Positions 48,469-60,846 are shown, counted from the stretch's first letter. The stretch: 64,000 nt of DNA from Corynebacterium parakroppenstedtii (GCF_019754935.1 NZ_JAGSOA010000001.1:62001-126000), one strand, 5' to 3'. Program-made: numbers and translations. Notes: generated by a model not told the origin, from the letters alone.

Positions 48469-51258
48469 GTGTCAGAAAGTAAGAACTCCTTTGATGCCAA
48501 ATCGACGTTGAAGGTTGGAGATAAGTCGTATGACTATTTCCGTCTTTCCGCCGTTCCTGGCATGGAAAAATTACCGTACTCCCTCAAGGTTTTGGGAGAG
48601 AACCTCCTCCGCAACGAGGATGGCAAGAACACTACTGTTGACCACATCAAAGCTGTTGCAAACTGGGAACCGAGCGCAGAGCCCGATACTGAGATTCAGT
48701 TCACCCCGGCCCGCGTCCTCATGCAGGACTTCACGGGTGTCGCCTGCATCGTTGACCTCGCTACCATTCGCGACGCGGTGGTCACGTTGGGTGGCAAGGC
48801 AGAATCGGTTAACCCGCTCAACCCTGCAGAGATGGTCATTGACCACTCAGTGATTATCGAAGCGTTCGGCTCTGAAGATGCCATCGAGAAGAACGTCGAA
48901 ATTGAATACCAGCGCAATGACGAGCGTTACAAGTTCCTCCGTTGGGGCACTGGCGCCTTTGACAACTTCCGGGTTGTTCCCCCGGGAACAGGCATTGTTC
49001 ACCAGGTAAACATCGAGTACCTCGCCCGCGTCGTGTTCGACCGTGACGGTCTTGCCTACCCGGATACATGTATTGGTACTGACTCCCACACGACGATGGA
49101 AAACGGCCTCGGAATTCTGGGCTGGGGCGTCGGCGGTATTGAGGCTGAGGCCGCCATGCTCGGTCAGCCGGTGTCGATGCTCGTACCACGCGTTGTTGGA
49201 TTTAAGCTCACGGGCGAAATTCCCGCCGGCGTGACCGCGACCGACGTGGTCCTCACTATTACCGACATGCTTCGTCAGCACGGAGTCGTCGGTAAGTTCG
49301 TTGAGTTCTACGGCCAAGGCGTTTCTTCAGTGCCGCTTGCTAACCGTGCAACCATCGGTAACATGTCGCCAGAATTCGGATCGACAGCGGCCATCTTCCC
49401 GATCGATGAAGAGACAATCAGGTACCTACGCTTGACTGGCCGTTCCGAAGAGAAGTGCGCTCTCGTCGAGGCTTACGCTAAAGAACAAGGCATGTGGCTT
49501 GACGAGAACACTCCGGAGGCAGAGTACTCCGAGTACCTCGAATTGGATCTGTCGACGGTCGTTGCATCGATCGCTGGACCTAAGCGCCCACAGGACCGCA
49601 TCGAGCTCACCGATTCTAAGGCTCAGTTCCGCAAGGACCTTCACAACTACAGTGATGGCGAAGTCAAGGACGTTGTCGAAGCAGATGCTCCTGCTAAGGA
49701 AGATGTCGCCGACTACAACGAGTCCCGGCCTGGCCATGGCGAATCTGCTGCCGAGGGCGCTGAGGGTCGCCCCTCGTCCCCGATCGTCGTGAAGTCCCCT
49801 GAAGGTGGCGAATACACGCTCGACCACGGCATGGTCGCGATTGCATCGATTACCTCGTGTACTAACACCTCCAACCCCTCAGTGATGGTTGGCGCAGGTT
49901 TGCTCGCGCGTAAGGCTGCTGAAAAGGGACTGCACGCGAAGCCATGGGTCAAGACCATTTGTGCCCCTGGTTCGCAGGTTGTTAATGGCTACTTCGAGCG
50001 CGCTGACCTCTGGAAAGACCTCGAAGCCCTCGGTTTCTATCTCTCCGGCTTCGGTTGTGCAACCTGTATCGGTAACTCCGGCCCACTGCCCGCCGAAATC
50101 TCACAGGCCATTAACCAGGCTGACCTTGCCGCAACGGCTGTCCTGTCCGGTAACAGGAACTTCGAAGGCCGCATCTCGCCAGACGTCAAGATGAACTACC
50201 TTGCATCGCCTATCTTGGTTATTGCTTACGCAATTGCCGGGACGATGGATTTCGATTTTGACGAGCAGCCACTTGGCCAAGACCAGGATGGCAACGACGT
50301 CTACCTCAAAGACATTTGGCCCTCCACGGATGAGATCGAATCCACGATCGAGTCCAGCATTTCCCGTGAAATGTACGAGACGGACTACCAAGATGTCTTC
50401 GCAGGCGACGACCGCTGGAAGAACCTGGATACCCCGGATGGTGAAACATTCGCGTGGGATGATGAGTCCTCCTACATTCGCCGTGCCCCCTACTTCGATG
50501 GCATGTCCGTCGAACCGGATCCGGTTGAGGACGTGAAGGGCGCTCGTGTCCTCGCGCTGTTGGGCGATTCAGTGACCACTGACCACATCTCCCCCGCGTC
50601 GGCAATTAAGCCCGGTACCCCGGCGGCCCAGTACCTGGACTCCATGGGTGTGGCCCGTAAGGACTACAACTCATTGGGATCTCGTCGTGGTAACCACGAA
50701 GTCATGGTCCGCGGTACTTTCGCCAACATTCGCCTGCAGAACCAGCTCCTTGATGGGGTTTCCGGTGGATACACCCGAGACTTCACCCAAGAAGGCGGAC
50801 CGCAGTCCTTCATTTACGACGCTGCGCTGAACTATGAGAAGGAAAAGACTCCTCTCGTCGTCTTGGGCGGTAAAGAATACGGCACCGGTTCGTCCCGTGA
50901 CTGGGCAGCTAAGGGCACCCTGCTGTTGGGTGTTAAGGCCGTCATTGCCGAATCCTTCGAGCGTATTCACCGCTCCAACCTGATCGGTATGGGCGTCATC
51001 CCGCTTCAGTTCCCAGAGGGCGAATCCTGGAAGTCGCTGGGCCTCGATGGCACGGAAACCTATGACATTGAAGGCATCGAGAAGTTCAACGATGACACCA
51101 TCCCGAAGACGGTCAAGGTGACCGCGACGAAGGAAAACGGTGAAACCGTCAACTTCGATGCAGTTGTTCGTATCGACACACCCGGTGAGGCAGACTACTA
51201 CCGGAACGGAGGCATCCTCCAGTACGTCCTGCGTCGGATGATGAAGGAAGACAGCTAA
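48469..51258 (+). CDS. acn: Aconitate hydratase A (aconitase)
   Basis: [4Fe-4S] enzyme of the citric acid cycle converting citrate to isocitrate. Cluster cysteines are in [11 protein letters not shown] and [11 protein letters not shown]. Substrate-binding stretches [30 protein letters not shown] and [13 protein letters not shown], and the C-terminal swivel domain, are intact. About 929 residues. GTG 48469 ([17 protein letters not shown]) aligns with the C. glutamicum start and has GGAG eight bases upstream. It is probably co-transcribed with acnR and repressed by AcnR. Confidence 0.97.
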   Translation: MSESKNSFDAKSTLKVGDKSYDYFRLSAVPGMEKLPYSLKVLGENLLRNEDGKNTTVDHIKAVANWEPSAEPDTEIQFTPARVLMQDFTGVACIVDLATIRDAVVTLGGKAESVNPLNPAEMVIDHSVIIEAFGSEDAIEKNVEIEYQRNDERYKFLRWGTGAFDNFRVVPPGTGIVHQVNIEYLARVVFDRDGLAYPDTCIGTDSHTTMENGLGILGWGVGGIEAEAAMLGQPVSMLVPRVVGFKLTGEIPAGVTATDVVLTITDMLRQHGVVGKFVEFYGQGVSSVPLANRATIGNMSPEFGSTAAIFPIDEETIRYLRLTGRSEEKCALVEAYAKEQGMWLDENTPEAEYSEYLELDLSTVVASIAGPKRPQDRIELTDSKAQFRKDLHNYSDGEVKDVVEADAPAKEDVADYNESRPGHGESAAEGAEGRPSSPIVVKSPEGGEYTLDHGMVAIASITSCTNTSNPSVMVGAGLLARKAAEKGLHAKPWVKTICAPGSQVVNGYFERADLWKDLEALGFYLSGFGCATCIGNSGPLPAEISQAINQADLAATAVLSGNRNFEGRISPDVKMNYLASPILVIAYAIAGTMDFDFDEQPLGQDQDGNDVYLKDIWPSTDEIESTIESSISREMYETDYQDVFAGDDRWKNLDTPDGETFAWDDESSYIRRAPYFDGMSVEPDPVEDVKGARVLALLGDSVTTDHISPASAIKPGTPAAQYLDSMGVARKDYNSLGSRRGNHEVMVRGTFANIRLQNQLLDGVSGGYTRDFTQEGGPQSFIYDAALNYEKEKTPLVVLGGKEYGTGSSRDWAAKGTLLLGVKAVIAESFERIHRSNLIGMGVIPLQFPEGESWKSLGLDGTETYDIEGIEKFNDDTIPKTVKVTATKENGETVNFDAVVRIDTPGEADYYRNGGILQYVLRRMMKEDS

Positions 51259-51288
51259 GGCAGACTGCCTTCGCAACAGGTATTGGTC

Positions 51289-51849
51289 ATGCCTAAAGTC
51301 AGTGACGTTGACCTCGAAAGAAGGAGGTCACAGATTCTCGACGCCGCGCGTACATGTTTCGCCGAATACGGCTACGAAGGCGCAACAGTACGGCGGCTCG
51401 AGGAGGCGACCGGACGAACCCGCGGAGCGATCTTCCACCACTTTGGCGATAAACAAGGTCTGTTCTTTGAACTAGCGCGCGAAGACGCGATTCACATGGC
51501 AGACATTGCGGCCTCTCACGGACTGATCGACGTTATGCGAAACATCGTCGACAATCCTGATGGATACCAATGGGCATTAACCCAGCTCGAAGTGGGAAGG
51601 CTCGTTCGGACTGACCCATCATTTCGTTGTCGTTGGAATAGCGAACACAAGCGTATCGACGATGCGGTGCGGCGAAGGGTCTCCCAGCAGATAGACGACG
51701 GTGTCATGCGGACCGATGTCAGCCCTGAGGTCATTTGTTCGTTGCTGATCGTCGTTTTTGATGGGGTGCTCTCTGCCGTTGGTGCAGGTGATACTGCTCC
51801 GGAGTTACCCCTCGCCCTTGATGTTTTGGAAGACAGTTTGCGCAAGTAG
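51289..51849 (+). CDS. acnR: TetR-family repressor AcnR
   Basis: 186-residue repressor. The N-terminal HTH (AARTCFAEYGYEGATVRRL then RTRGAIFHHFGDKQGLF) is typical TetR. Position 30 bases behind acn and an AcnR-type operator before acn identify it as the aconitase repressor, which in C. glutamicum responds to citrate-type ligands. ATG 51289 (MPKVSDVD) is chosen over TTG 51283. A strong terminator follows. Confidence 0.92.
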   Translation: MPKVSDVDLERRRSQILDAARTCFAEYGYEGATVRRLEEATGRTRGAIFHHFGDKQGLFFELAREDAIHMADIAASHGLIDVMRNIVDNPDGYQWALTQLEVGRLVRTDPSFRCRWNSEHKRIDDAVRRRVSQQIDDGVMRTDVSPEVICSLLIVVFDGVLSAVGAGDTAPELPLALDVLEDSLRK

Positions 51850-51868
51850 GTCGTGTTAGGCCAACCAC

Positions 51869-51900
51869 AGAGGTGCTGCGTTATGTAGCGCCTCTTTTTT
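51869..51900 (+). terminator. Rho-independent terminator of acn-acnR
   Basis: AGAGGTGCT (51869-51877) pairs with AGCGCCTCT (51887-51895, one G-U) around GCGTTATGT, followed immediately by a run of six T. It lies 20 bases after the acnR stop. Confidence 0.93.
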
Positions 51901-52052
51901 CATACCCTCATGCCTTTGACGGTGCTGCGTGCATATCTTGACGACGCCGCGCCAGACTTCCACGTGCGAGCAAAAACACCACGTATCAGGCACGTATGAG
52001 GGATGGAAGCGCAGTTGTTTTCCTGCTATGGGTTCCCGCTATTCTGTATAAC

Positions 52053-52322
52053 ATGATCGCGATCATGACCGTCACCGGGTTAGATCACACCGGAATTATC
52101 GCTGCTGTGGCCACGCAATTGGCAAAAGTAGACGCAAATATTACTAACGTGTCTCAAACAATTATGGGTGATTATTTCACCATGATTCTGCAAGTAGATT
52201 TTGATGAGAATTCTCAAAGTCTCGATGCTCTACAGGATGCTATGAAACCCGTAGAGGTAGAGCAGAAACTCAAGATACGTCTTCAGTCGGAAGCTATTTT
52301 CCGTGCCATGCACGAGTTATAG
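52053..52322 (+). CDS. ACT-domain protein (UPF0237 type)
   Basis: 89-residue stand-alone ACT domain: MIAIMTVTGLDHTGIIAAVA and NVSQTIMGDYFTMILQVD match the UPF0237 family, small ligand-binding regulators. The ATG at 52053 has no ribosome site but TATTCT lies seven bases before it, consistent with a leaderless transcript. It is followed after 12 bases by the UPF0210 gene, its constant partner in many bacteria. Confidence 0.88.
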   Translation: MIAIMTVTGLDHTGIIAAVATQLAKVDANITNVSQTIMGDYFTMILQVDFDENSQSLDALQDAMKPVEVEQKLKIRLQSEAIFRAMHEL

Positions 52323-52334
52323 GCCGGTGTTGGT

Positions 52335-53693
52335 ATGGATACAAAGCATAATATTCTCGAGACCATTTCCATGATTGAGGAGCAGCGTCTCGATATTCGC
52401 ACCGTGACCATGGGAATCAACATTCTCCACTGTGCGAATTCTGATATCGAGAAGGCTGCCACTCATATTTATGACACCATTACGAGCTGCGCTGAGCATC
52501 TCGTTCCGGTGGCCGAAGGGATTTCCCGAGAACTCGGAATACCTATTGTCAACAAGCGCGTATCAGTCACCCCTGTGTCTCTCGTCGCCGCTGCCTCAGA
52601 CTGTGTGGATCCGACACCCCTTGCTCACGCCTTGGATAAAGCGGCGAAAAACACCGGTGTGGACTTCGTCGGCGGCTATTCTGCCCTCGTCGAAAAGGGA
52701 ATGACGAAATACGATCGGGCGCTTATCGATTCCATTCCCGAAGCCCTGGCATCCACCGGGTTGGTATGTTCATCGGTCAATATTGGCTCCTCCCGTGCCG
52801 GACTGAATATGGACGCCATCGGGCGGATGGGTGAAGTGATCGTTGAATCGGCACACTCCAACACAGAGAACTCGGTGTTGGGGCCAGCCAAACTCGTCGT
52901 CTTCTCCAACGCTGTTGGCGACAACCCCTTCATGGCCGGCGCGTTCCATGGAATTGAAGAGCCCGATTGCGTAGTCAGCGTCGGCGTATCAGGCCCCGGG
53001 GTTATCCAACGTGCCCTCGCAAAGGTGCCTGATTGCTCATTTGATGACATGGCGGAAGTCATTAAGAAGTCCGCCTTTAAAGTGACTCGGATGGGGCAGC
53101 TTGTGGGGACATTAGCTGCAGACCGTCTAGGCAAACGTTTTGGAATTGTCGATCTTTCCCTCGCCCCTACTGCTGAAATCGGTGATTCGGTCGCTCATAT
53201 TCTTGAGGAAATGGGGCTTGGGAAGGTCGGGACGCATGGCACGACGGCAGCCTTGGCTTTGCTGAACGATGCGGTCAAGAAGGGCGGGATGATGGCCTGC
53301 TCGCATGTTGGTGGGCTATCAGGTTCTTTCATTCCAGTTAGTGAAGATGCTGGCATGATTGATGCGGCTCGCGAAGGGTCAATCACCTTGGATAAATTAG
53401 AGGCAATGACCTCGATTTGTTCAGTGGGGTTGGACATGGTTGCAGTTCCGGGCGATACTCCCCCCGAGACGATTTCTGGGATGATTGCCGACGAAGCAGC
53501 GATCGGTATGATGAACCATAAAACAACTGCTGTACGAGTTATTCCGGTTCCCGGGAAGACCGTGGGAGACGACGTTGACTTCGGTGGTCTTCTGGGACGA
53601 GCCCCGATCATGCCAGTTCATGGAGCATCGTCAGCAACGTTTATTCGTCGCAGCGGTCAGCTCCCTGCGCCTGTTCATGGTTTTAGGAATTAA
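52335..53693 (+). CDS. UPF0210/DUF711 (PFL) family protein
   Basis: 452-residue conserved protein of unknown function, related to glycyl-radical-enzyme folds but not known to be one. Diagnostic blocks are [48 protein letters not shown] and [15 protein letters not shown]. It forms an operon with the ACT-domain protein, which probably regulates it. Confidence 0.88.
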   Translation: MDTKHNILETISMIEEQRLDIRTVTMGINILHCANSDIEKAATHIYDTITSCAEHLVPVAEGISRELGIPIVNKRVSVTPVSLVAAASDCVDPTPLAHALDKAAKNTGVDFVGGYSALVEKGMTKYDRALIDSIPEALASTGLVCSSVNIGSSRAGLNMDAIGRMGEVIVESAHSNTENSVLGPAKLVVFSNAVGDNPFMAGAFHGIEEPDCVVSVGVSGPGVIQRALAKVPDCSFDDMAEVIKKSAFKVTRMGQLVGTLAADRLGKRFGIVDLSLAPTAEIGDSVAHILEEMGLGKVGTHGTTAALALLNDAVKKGGMMACSHVGGLSGSFIPVSEDAGMIDAAREGSITLDKLEAMTSICSVGLDMVAVPGDTPPETISGMIADEAAIGMMNHKTTAVRVIPVPGKTVGDDVDFGGLLGRAPIMPVHGASSATFIRRSGQLPAPVHGFRN

Positions 53694-53743
53694 TCTCTGG
53701 CATTGTTTGGCCTTGAAAAGCGAATTTACAAGATCGACGGATA

Positions 53744-53759
53744 TAGACTAAGCTGTCTG
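53744..53759 (+). promoter_or_regulatory. McbR-type operator at the amidotransferase start
   Basis: TAGAC-TAAGCT-GTCTG matches TAGAC-N6-GTCTA at nine of ten positions and is identical over 15 bases to the box at metH (23858-23873). It ends two bases before ATG 53762. TAAGCT lies seven bases before the start codon and could be the -10 element of a leaderless promoter. Confidence 0.75.
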
Positions 53760-53761
53760 CT

Positions 53762-54502
53762 ATGAATTTTGTGCTGTTCTCGCCTCGTCACGGAGCTGAT
53801 GTTGCCGCAAGCGAACTTTATGACTTCATGAGCGCTAGCGGCCTTCAACCTCACGAGCTTGAACAGCGAATGCTTGATAGCGAATCCGCTGAACTGGGAG
53901 ATCTTCACGGTATCGACGGCATCTTCGTCGGTGGCTCGCCCCATACAGTGACTAATCCTCACAAAGATGAGGAGCAGGAACACGTCGAGCGCCTTCTGAG
54001 AGCACTTACGGGGACCAGGATTCCTGTCATAAATATCTGCTTCGGCGCCCATGTCTTAGCAGATACTCATGGCGGAACCATCGCCCGCCTTCATCCCGAA
54101 GACTCCGGACCGACGCAGGTTTGCTTGACCGACGCTGCCGCGTCGGACCCGCTGTGCCGGTCGCTTCCCTTAACGTTCCAAGCATTTACCGGCCACACGG
54201 AAAATATCGAGATCCTCCCCCAGGACGCCACCCTGTTGGCATATGGTGATGCCTGCCCGATCCAGATTTTCCGGATTGGTGAGACACAGTGGGCCACACA
54301 ATTCCACGCCGAAATGGATGCGTCGGGGCTGCGTCAGCGGATGGAGTTCTACCGCAACTACGGTTACTTCGGCGTCGATGAGTTCACGTCCATCGTCAAC
54401 GCTACCGCGAAAGTCGACGTATCCCCCGCGCGGCAGATTCTCGCAAACTTCGTCGATTTCTGCCGCTCATACTCTCGGGAGCTATCCCAGAGCGTCGCCT
54501 AG
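53762..54502 (+). CDS. Class I glutamine amidotransferase-like protein
   Basis: 246-residue stand-alone GATase1 domain. The nucleophile elbow INICFGAHVLA carries the catalytic Cys, and the His-Glu pair lies in TQFHAEMD. It resembles the GuaA glutaminase domain but has no synthetase partner. A homologue follows acn-acnR in C. glutamicum and, as I recall, belongs to the McbR regulon; the McbR-type box directly on the start codon here supports a sulfur or methionine connection. The amide acceptor is unknown. Its 3' end overlaps the convergent NAD(P)-binding gene by about 21 bases. Confidence 0.85.
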   Translation: MNFVLFSPRHGADVAASELYDFMSASGLQPHELEQRMLDSESAELGDLHGIDGIFVGGSPHTVTNPHKDEEQEHVERLLRALTGTRIPVINICFGAHVLADTHGGTIARLHPEDSGPTQVCLTDAAASDPLCRSLPLTFQAFTGHTENIEILPQDATLLAYGDACPIQIFRIGETQWATQFHAEMDASGLRQRMEFYRNYGYFGVDEFTSIVNATAKVDVSPARQILANFVDFCRSYSRELSQSVA

Positions 54503-55153
54503 CTGCGAGTCACCGTCGGCGAACGGAATGATCTTATTCGGCGCGGTCGGTGCTTCAACCTCATACGCTGCTACGTGAGCGACGAGCTCTCGGGACGTAT
54601 CTGCGGGGCGCTCCTGGTTTGCGGTGTCCTCTACGGTGTGGACGTCGATTCCTTTGGCCCGCTCCATGGTGAGCGCCGTCGGTGCCAGGATGGCGAAATC
54701 TAATGAGGAATCCAACAGATGTTGGTCCGCAGCACGCTTGGCTAGTGAATAGTGATAGAGCGAGTTGTCCTCGGGTAGGTCGACGGTTGTTGAGCCCCAG
54801 AAGCTGACCATGATGTAGCGCGGGGAGCTCTCTGACCGTTGAGCAGCATCGATCGATGCTATCGCTGCGTCGCGGTCGACGGCATAGGTCGCTTCGGTAC
54901 CACCCTTGCCACCAGCTCCGGCGCTCCACACGATCGCGTCGACGCCAATGAGAAGCTCATCCCACTCTTCAGCGGTCAAGGAGGCGACGTCTTTAACAAC
55001 CGGGTTTGCGCCGGTTTTGGTGATGTCCTCACTCTGATCTGGATTCCGAATGAGTGAATGAACGCTGAAACCATCTCTCACCAGCAGGGGTGCGAGCTTC
55101 AGCGCAACTTTACCGTGTCCACCAATGATTAGTACATTCTTCTTATCAGACAT
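54482..55153 (-). CDS. NAD(P)-binding Rossmann protein (NmrA/atypical SDR-like)
   Basis: 223 residues. The N-terminus NVLIIGGHGKVALKLAPLLVRD has the GxxGxxA dinucleotide motif of atypical short-chain reductases. YHYSLAKRAADQHL contains a Tyr-x-x-x-Lys pair in YSLAK. The substrate is unknown; relatives act as flavin/quinone reductases or redox sensors. It lies 80 bases after the ABC-F gene and may be co-transcribed with it. Confidence 0.83.
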   Translation of the reverse strand: MSDKKNVLIIGGHGKVALKLAPLLVRDGFSVHSLIRNPDQSEDITKTGANPVVKDVASLTAEEWDELLIGVDAIVWSAGAGGKGGTEATYAVDRDAAIASIDAAQRSESSPRYIMVSFWGSTTVDLPEDNSLYHYSLAKRAADQHLLDSSLDFAILAPTALTMERAKGIDVHTVEDTANQERPADTSRELVAHVAAYEVEAPTAPNKIIPFADGDSQLGDALG

Positions 55154-55232
55154 ACATCCACTCTAAGGACTTTCTTCTGATTCTGCCAGGGTGGTGCGCC
55201 CGACTCGAGGGGCGCATTACATAGTCGCCCGT

Positions 55233-56861
55233 CTACGTGAGCTCCACGATCTCCATATATTCGTCATTCCACATGTCCTCGTCGCCATCGGGAAGGACAA
55301 TGACACGCTCCGGATTAAGGGCCTTGACTGCTCCAGGATCGTGCGTGACAAGGACAACCGCACCCGTGTACGTCCGTAAAGCCGCAAGGACTTGCTCACG
55401 CGAGACAGGATCAAGATTGTTTGTCGGCTCATCTAAGAGCAAGACGTTCGCGCGAGACGCAACAAGAGCCGCCAACGCAAGACGGGTCTGCTCACCACCA
55501 GACAAGGTGCCAGCCGGTTGCTGAAGCTGATCGCCCGAGAACATAAAAGCACCGAGGAGACCGCGGAGGTCTTGTTCACCGGAATCGGGACATGCCTGAA
55601 CAGTGTTTTCCCACACGGAAGCGTCGGGGTCGATCGTGTCATGCTCCTGCGCGAAATAGCCAACTTTGAGCCCGTGGCCAGTAACAATTCCCCCTTCCCC
55701 ATCGCTCCGTTCGACGCCGGCGAGGAGCTTAAGGAGGGTCGTCTTTCCAGCACCGTTATAACCCAAAATGACGACGCGGGAACCCTTGTCGATGGCTAAG
55801 TCCACCCCAGCGAAAACTTCGAGAGACCCATACATCTTCGTTAAACCGTGGGCGTTGAGCGGAGTTTTACCACAATGAGCAGGTTCAGGAAATGAAATAT
55901 GCGCAACCCTATCCGATACATGGACCTCATCGAGTTCGCTGACGATGCGGTCTGCGCGCGCTAGCATCTGCTTGGCAGCAGCTGCTTTTGTTGCCTTCGC
56001 CCCGAACCGTGCAGCCTGAGCCCGTAGTGCTGCGGCTTTCTTTTCCGCATTTGCCTTTTCACGTCGACGACGAGTCTCGTCGGTGGCGCGTGCCTGTTGG
56101 TATTTTTTCCACCCCATGTTGTACACATCGGCTTCGGCCCGCGTGGCATCCAGGAACCACACCTTGTTACACACGGCCTCGAGCAATTCAACGTCGTGAG
56201 AGATAACCACTAAACCGCCGTCGTGCTTGCACAAGAAATCGCGCAACCATGTGATGGAGTCTGAATCCAAGTGGTTCGTTGGCTCGTCGAGGAGCAGCGT
56301 GGTGTCGGATTTTCCACCTCCGGTGGATGCTGCGAAGAGAATCTGAGCTAATTCGACGCGACGCCGTTGACCACCTGAAAGAGTCTTGAGCGGCTGATCC
56401 AACACGCGCGCGGGAAGGCCAAGCGCATCGCAAATCCGCGCGGCTTCAGCATCAGCCTCATACCCGCCCAACGAGTGATAACGCTCTTCAAGGCGCGAAA
56501 ACTTGCGGATCGCCGCATCGCGACGAGCGTCGGTACCGGTCTCCATGATTTCCTGCTGCCGATCCATGGAAGAACGAAGCCGATCGAGCCCACGGGCGGA
56601 TAGCACACGATCCCGTGCCGACTGTTCGATATCGCCTTCTTTTGAATCTTGGGGAAGGTACCCAATATCGCCGGACCGAATAACAGTTCCACCGTAAGCC
56701 TGTGTTTCTCCCGCCAAAATACGCATGGTCGTCGTTTTGCCTGCACCGTTGCGGCCCACAAGACCGATGCGATCCCCGGGTTGGACGCGCAGATGGTGTC
56801 CAGGTGCTGTCAGAAGTGTTCGCGCGCCAACGCGAACGTCAAGATCCTCGGTGGTAATCAC
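55233..56861 (-). CDS. ABC-F family ATPase
   Basis: 542-residue soluble tandem ABC ATPase without membrane domains. Walker A motifs are GRNGAGKT and GYNGAGKT, signatures LSGGQRRR and LSGGEQTR, Walker B LLLDEPTNHLD and LLLDEPTNNLD. The two domains are joined by a Lys/Arg/Ala-rich linker (ARATDETRRRREKANAEKK) typical of ribosome-associated ABC-F translation factors. Actinobacteria carry this type near the suf operon. Antibiotic resistance cannot be inferred. The start is GTG 56861. Confidence 0.92.
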   Translation of the reverse strand: MITTEDLDVRVGARTLLTAPGHHLRVQPGDRIGLVGRNGAGKTTTMRILAGETQAYGGTVIRSGDIGYLPQDSKEGDIEQSARDRVLSARGLDRLRSSMDRQQEIMETGTDARRDAAIRKFSRLEERYHSLGGYEADAEAARICDALGLPARVLDQPLKTLSGGQRRRVELAQILFAASTGGGKSDTTLLLDEPTNHLDSDSITWLRDFLCKHDGGLVVISHDVELLEAVCNKVWFLDATRAEADVYNMGWKKYQQARATDETRRRREKANAEKKAAALRAQAARFGAKATKAAAAKQMLARADRIVSELDEVHVSDRVAHISFPEPAHCGKTPLNAHGLTKMYGSLEVFAGVDLAIDKGSRVVILGYNGAGKTTLLKLLAGVERSDGEGGIVTGHGLKVGYFAQEHDTIDPDASVWENTVQACPDSGEQDLRGLLGAFMFSGDQLQQPAGTLSGGEQTRLALAALVASRANVLLLDEPTNNLDPVSREQVLAALRTYTGAVVLVTHDPGAVKALNPERVIVLPDGDEDMWNDEYMEIVELT

Positions 56862-57012
56862 AAGCCGGCAGTATATCGCGTGGACGCGGCTTTGTTCACA
56901 CCATCGACTATGGCCTTACCGTTGGGCGAACTACTCAGTGTTTTACGGGCGGTGCTGCCCCTCGCTAATCCTCGTTCCAGTTCCGATGCTGCTCTGACGA
57001 TACAGTGAGGTT

Positions 57013-58323
57013 ATGCGTTTTTCGGTGGTCGGGCTAGGTCCTGCAGGAACAGCAGCGTCTGTTGCTGCGCTCCGTTCCGGTTATTCCGTGGAATGCTGGG
57101 ACCCACATGGTTCGCATTACCCGCCGACGATGGGTGCGTGGGCACACCAAATACCGCAGTGGCTACGTCAGCATCCGCATCCATATTTCTCCCAGTCTCG
57201 GCCACGTGTGTGCGGCGACGGTTGGGAAGTTGCCCTTCCGGAGACCTATGTCATTCTCAATCCGGATGCGTTACGTGACCAGTTGCGTGACGCGGGCGGC
57301 ACGCAATCTCTATCTATTCACGACCAGTGGTATGACTCCACGCGTGACGACGGGCACGTGGTCATTGATACACGCGCGTCGAGCGGTGGTTTCCTCCCAG
57401 TTCGGCAACTCGCGGTAGGGCTAGTCCTCCCCGAGCATCTTCTACCGCGCGACCACCGTCGGTCAGTGCTGATGGACATGCGAACTTTACCTGACGGTGC
57501 TTCTTGTTCCCGCCCGACATCCGACGACGGTGCATCGACGACGGCCCATCCAGGCGTTGATGCATTTTCTCGTATGACGTTCAACTATCGGATGCCTCTG
57601 GGACACGGCCGATGGCTGATCGAGGAAACAATTGTCGCAACATCATGCCGCGGACCTGAGCACTCGCCACATTCCGAAACAGCGCAAGTGGAACATTTGC
57701 GATGGGCGCTCGACCGGCGACTCGAACAGCTCGGTATTGGTCCAGAAACCGCGCGTCGGCACGCTGTTCGCGAGGAAGTCGTGAGTTTTCCCGTCGCACC
57801 CCTACGACGACGAATCCCGCACGTAACACGTCGAAACAACGGTGTGACAAGCATTTTTCCATGGGGTGCAGCTGCGGGATTGATGCACGCTGCCACTGGT
57901 TACAGCATCGGAACTGCGGTAGATCGCGCTGATAAAGAAATCGGCTGGGCTGCCCATTGGACCCGATACCCGAGTCTTCTTCGACGTACCGTCGGAGCAG
58001 TACACGGGCCTCCTGGAGGATGGGTGGCAGGATGGCTTCAACGGCGTGGCTTGGGCGCAACGCTCCAACTGAAACCAGAGGAGATGCGCCTGTTTTATCG
58101 CGAATTCTTCGCCATGTCCCCGCCACGGATTCGCGACTACCTGACGTCCTCTCACGGGTTGGATATCGCCCGATCCATGGTGTCCGTCGTCGCTCGCCTC
58201 GTGAGGGTGATGATTAAACCGGACGGACATTCACGAGAGGAACGTAAAGCCAAACGTTCACTGGCCCGACGCACGTTTATGTCTCTGTTGCGTGGGAGTG
58301 CCACCCCGCTCCCACGTCGGTAA
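57013..58323 (+). CDS. Lycopene-cyclase-like FAD-dependent protein
   Basis: 436 residues. The N-terminal FAD-binding motif VVGLGPAGTAASVAAL is intact. FNYRMPLGHGRWLIEETIVA corresponds to the conserved cyclase FxYxxPL...EET block, and WGAAAGLMHAATGYSIGTAV to the GGxxHPxTGYS block of CrtL/CrtY lycopene beta-cyclases. About 60 basic residues follow at the C-terminus. No other carotenoid gene is in the window, so the substrate could differ from lycopene. GTGAGG precedes the ATG closely. It is divergent from the ABC-F gene. Confidence 0.72.
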   Translation: MRFSVVGLGPAGTAASVAALRSGYSVECWDPHGSHYPPTMGAWAHQIPQWLRQHPHPYFSQSRPRVCGDGWEVALPETYVILNPDALRDQLRDAGGTQSLSIHDQWYDSTRDDGHVVIDTRASSGGFLPVRQLAVGLVLPEHLLPRDHRRSVLMDMRTLPDGASCSRPTSDDGASTTAHPGVDAFSRMTFNYRMPLGHGRWLIEETIVATSCRGPEHSPHSETAQVEHLRWALDRRLEQLGIGPETARRHAVREEVVSFPVAPLRRRIPHVTRRNNGVTSIFPWGAAAGLMHAATGYSIGTAVDRADKEIGWAAHWTRYPSLLRRTVGAVHGPPGGWVAGWLQRRGLGATLQLKPEEMRLFYREFFAMSPPRIRDYLTSSHGLDIARSMVSVVARLVRVMIKPDGHSREERKAKRSLARRTFMSLLRGSATPLPRR

Positions 58324-58372
58324 GTCGGGTCGGTGGTTCACGTCGGCACGAAATGCCCGAACTCAAGCCGAG

Positions 58373-58834
58373 CTAGACAGCGAACCCGAGGGCACGGAGT
58401 TGCTCTCTGCCCTCTTCAGTAATCATGTGCGGTCCCCACGGCGGAGTCCACACCCACTCAATACGCATATTGTCAGCAATACCGCGGCCAACCACAGCAT
58501 CTGTTGACTGGTCTTCCAGCATGTCTGTGAGCGGGCAGGCAGGAGAGGTCAATGTCATGTAGACCACAACATTGCCATCCTCGTCGACCCAAATGTCGTA
58601 AACCAACCCAAGATCAACAACGTTGATGCCCAGCTCAGGGTCGACGACATCGTACAGGCTGTCCTGGACCGCATTAGCGATTTTCTGCTGGTCATCGTTC
58701 ATCGGCGGTAGGTCTGGAACACTGGGGATAGACCCGTCCATTCCCGTACCCGGTCCGGTTACCGAACCTGCGTCGTCATAGGATTCATACGAACTGGCAG
58801 CTTGATCTTGTGTGGTCGTGTCGTCTTGTGCCAT
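58373..58834 (-). CDS. sufT: SufT-like Fe-S assembly protein (MIP18/DUF59 domain)
   Basis: 153 residues. A disordered N-terminal 55 residues precede a DUF59 domain: VVDPELGINVVDLGLVYDI and MTLTSPACPLTDMLEDQ with its conserved Cys, ending WTPPWGPHMITEEGREQL. In actinobacteria this is the last gene of the suf operon and helps cluster transfer or maturation. ATG 58834 has GAGGAG before it, against the longer frame to 58864. It lies about 140 bases after sufU. Confidence 0.92.
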   Translation of the reverse strand: MAQDDTTTQDQAASSYESYDDAGSVTGPGTGMDGSIPSVPDLPPMNDDQQKIANAVQDSLYDVVDPELGINVVDLGLVYDIWVDEDGNVVVYMTLTSPACPLTDMLEDQSTDAVVGRGIADNMRIEWVWTPPWGPHMITEEGREQLRALGFAV

Positions 58835-58972
58835 TGGAACTCCTCGTTCTTCCTGAGTGCGCACTATCTACGGGGATCACCCGGCTGTCATTGTTTCCAC
58901 TTACTGCTTGCTGTCCATGATGCATCGATGATGCGTGGTCTGGCATAACCACTAGCCGCTATTCACCGAAAA

Positions 58973-60837
<1,865 letters not shown>

Positions 60838-60846
60838 ATGGGCTGG

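Noticed and set aside
58292..58319. CGTGGGAG/CTCCCACG hairpin at the end of the cyclase-like gene
   Set aside because: It lies within the last codons and has no T run, so I do not call it a terminator.
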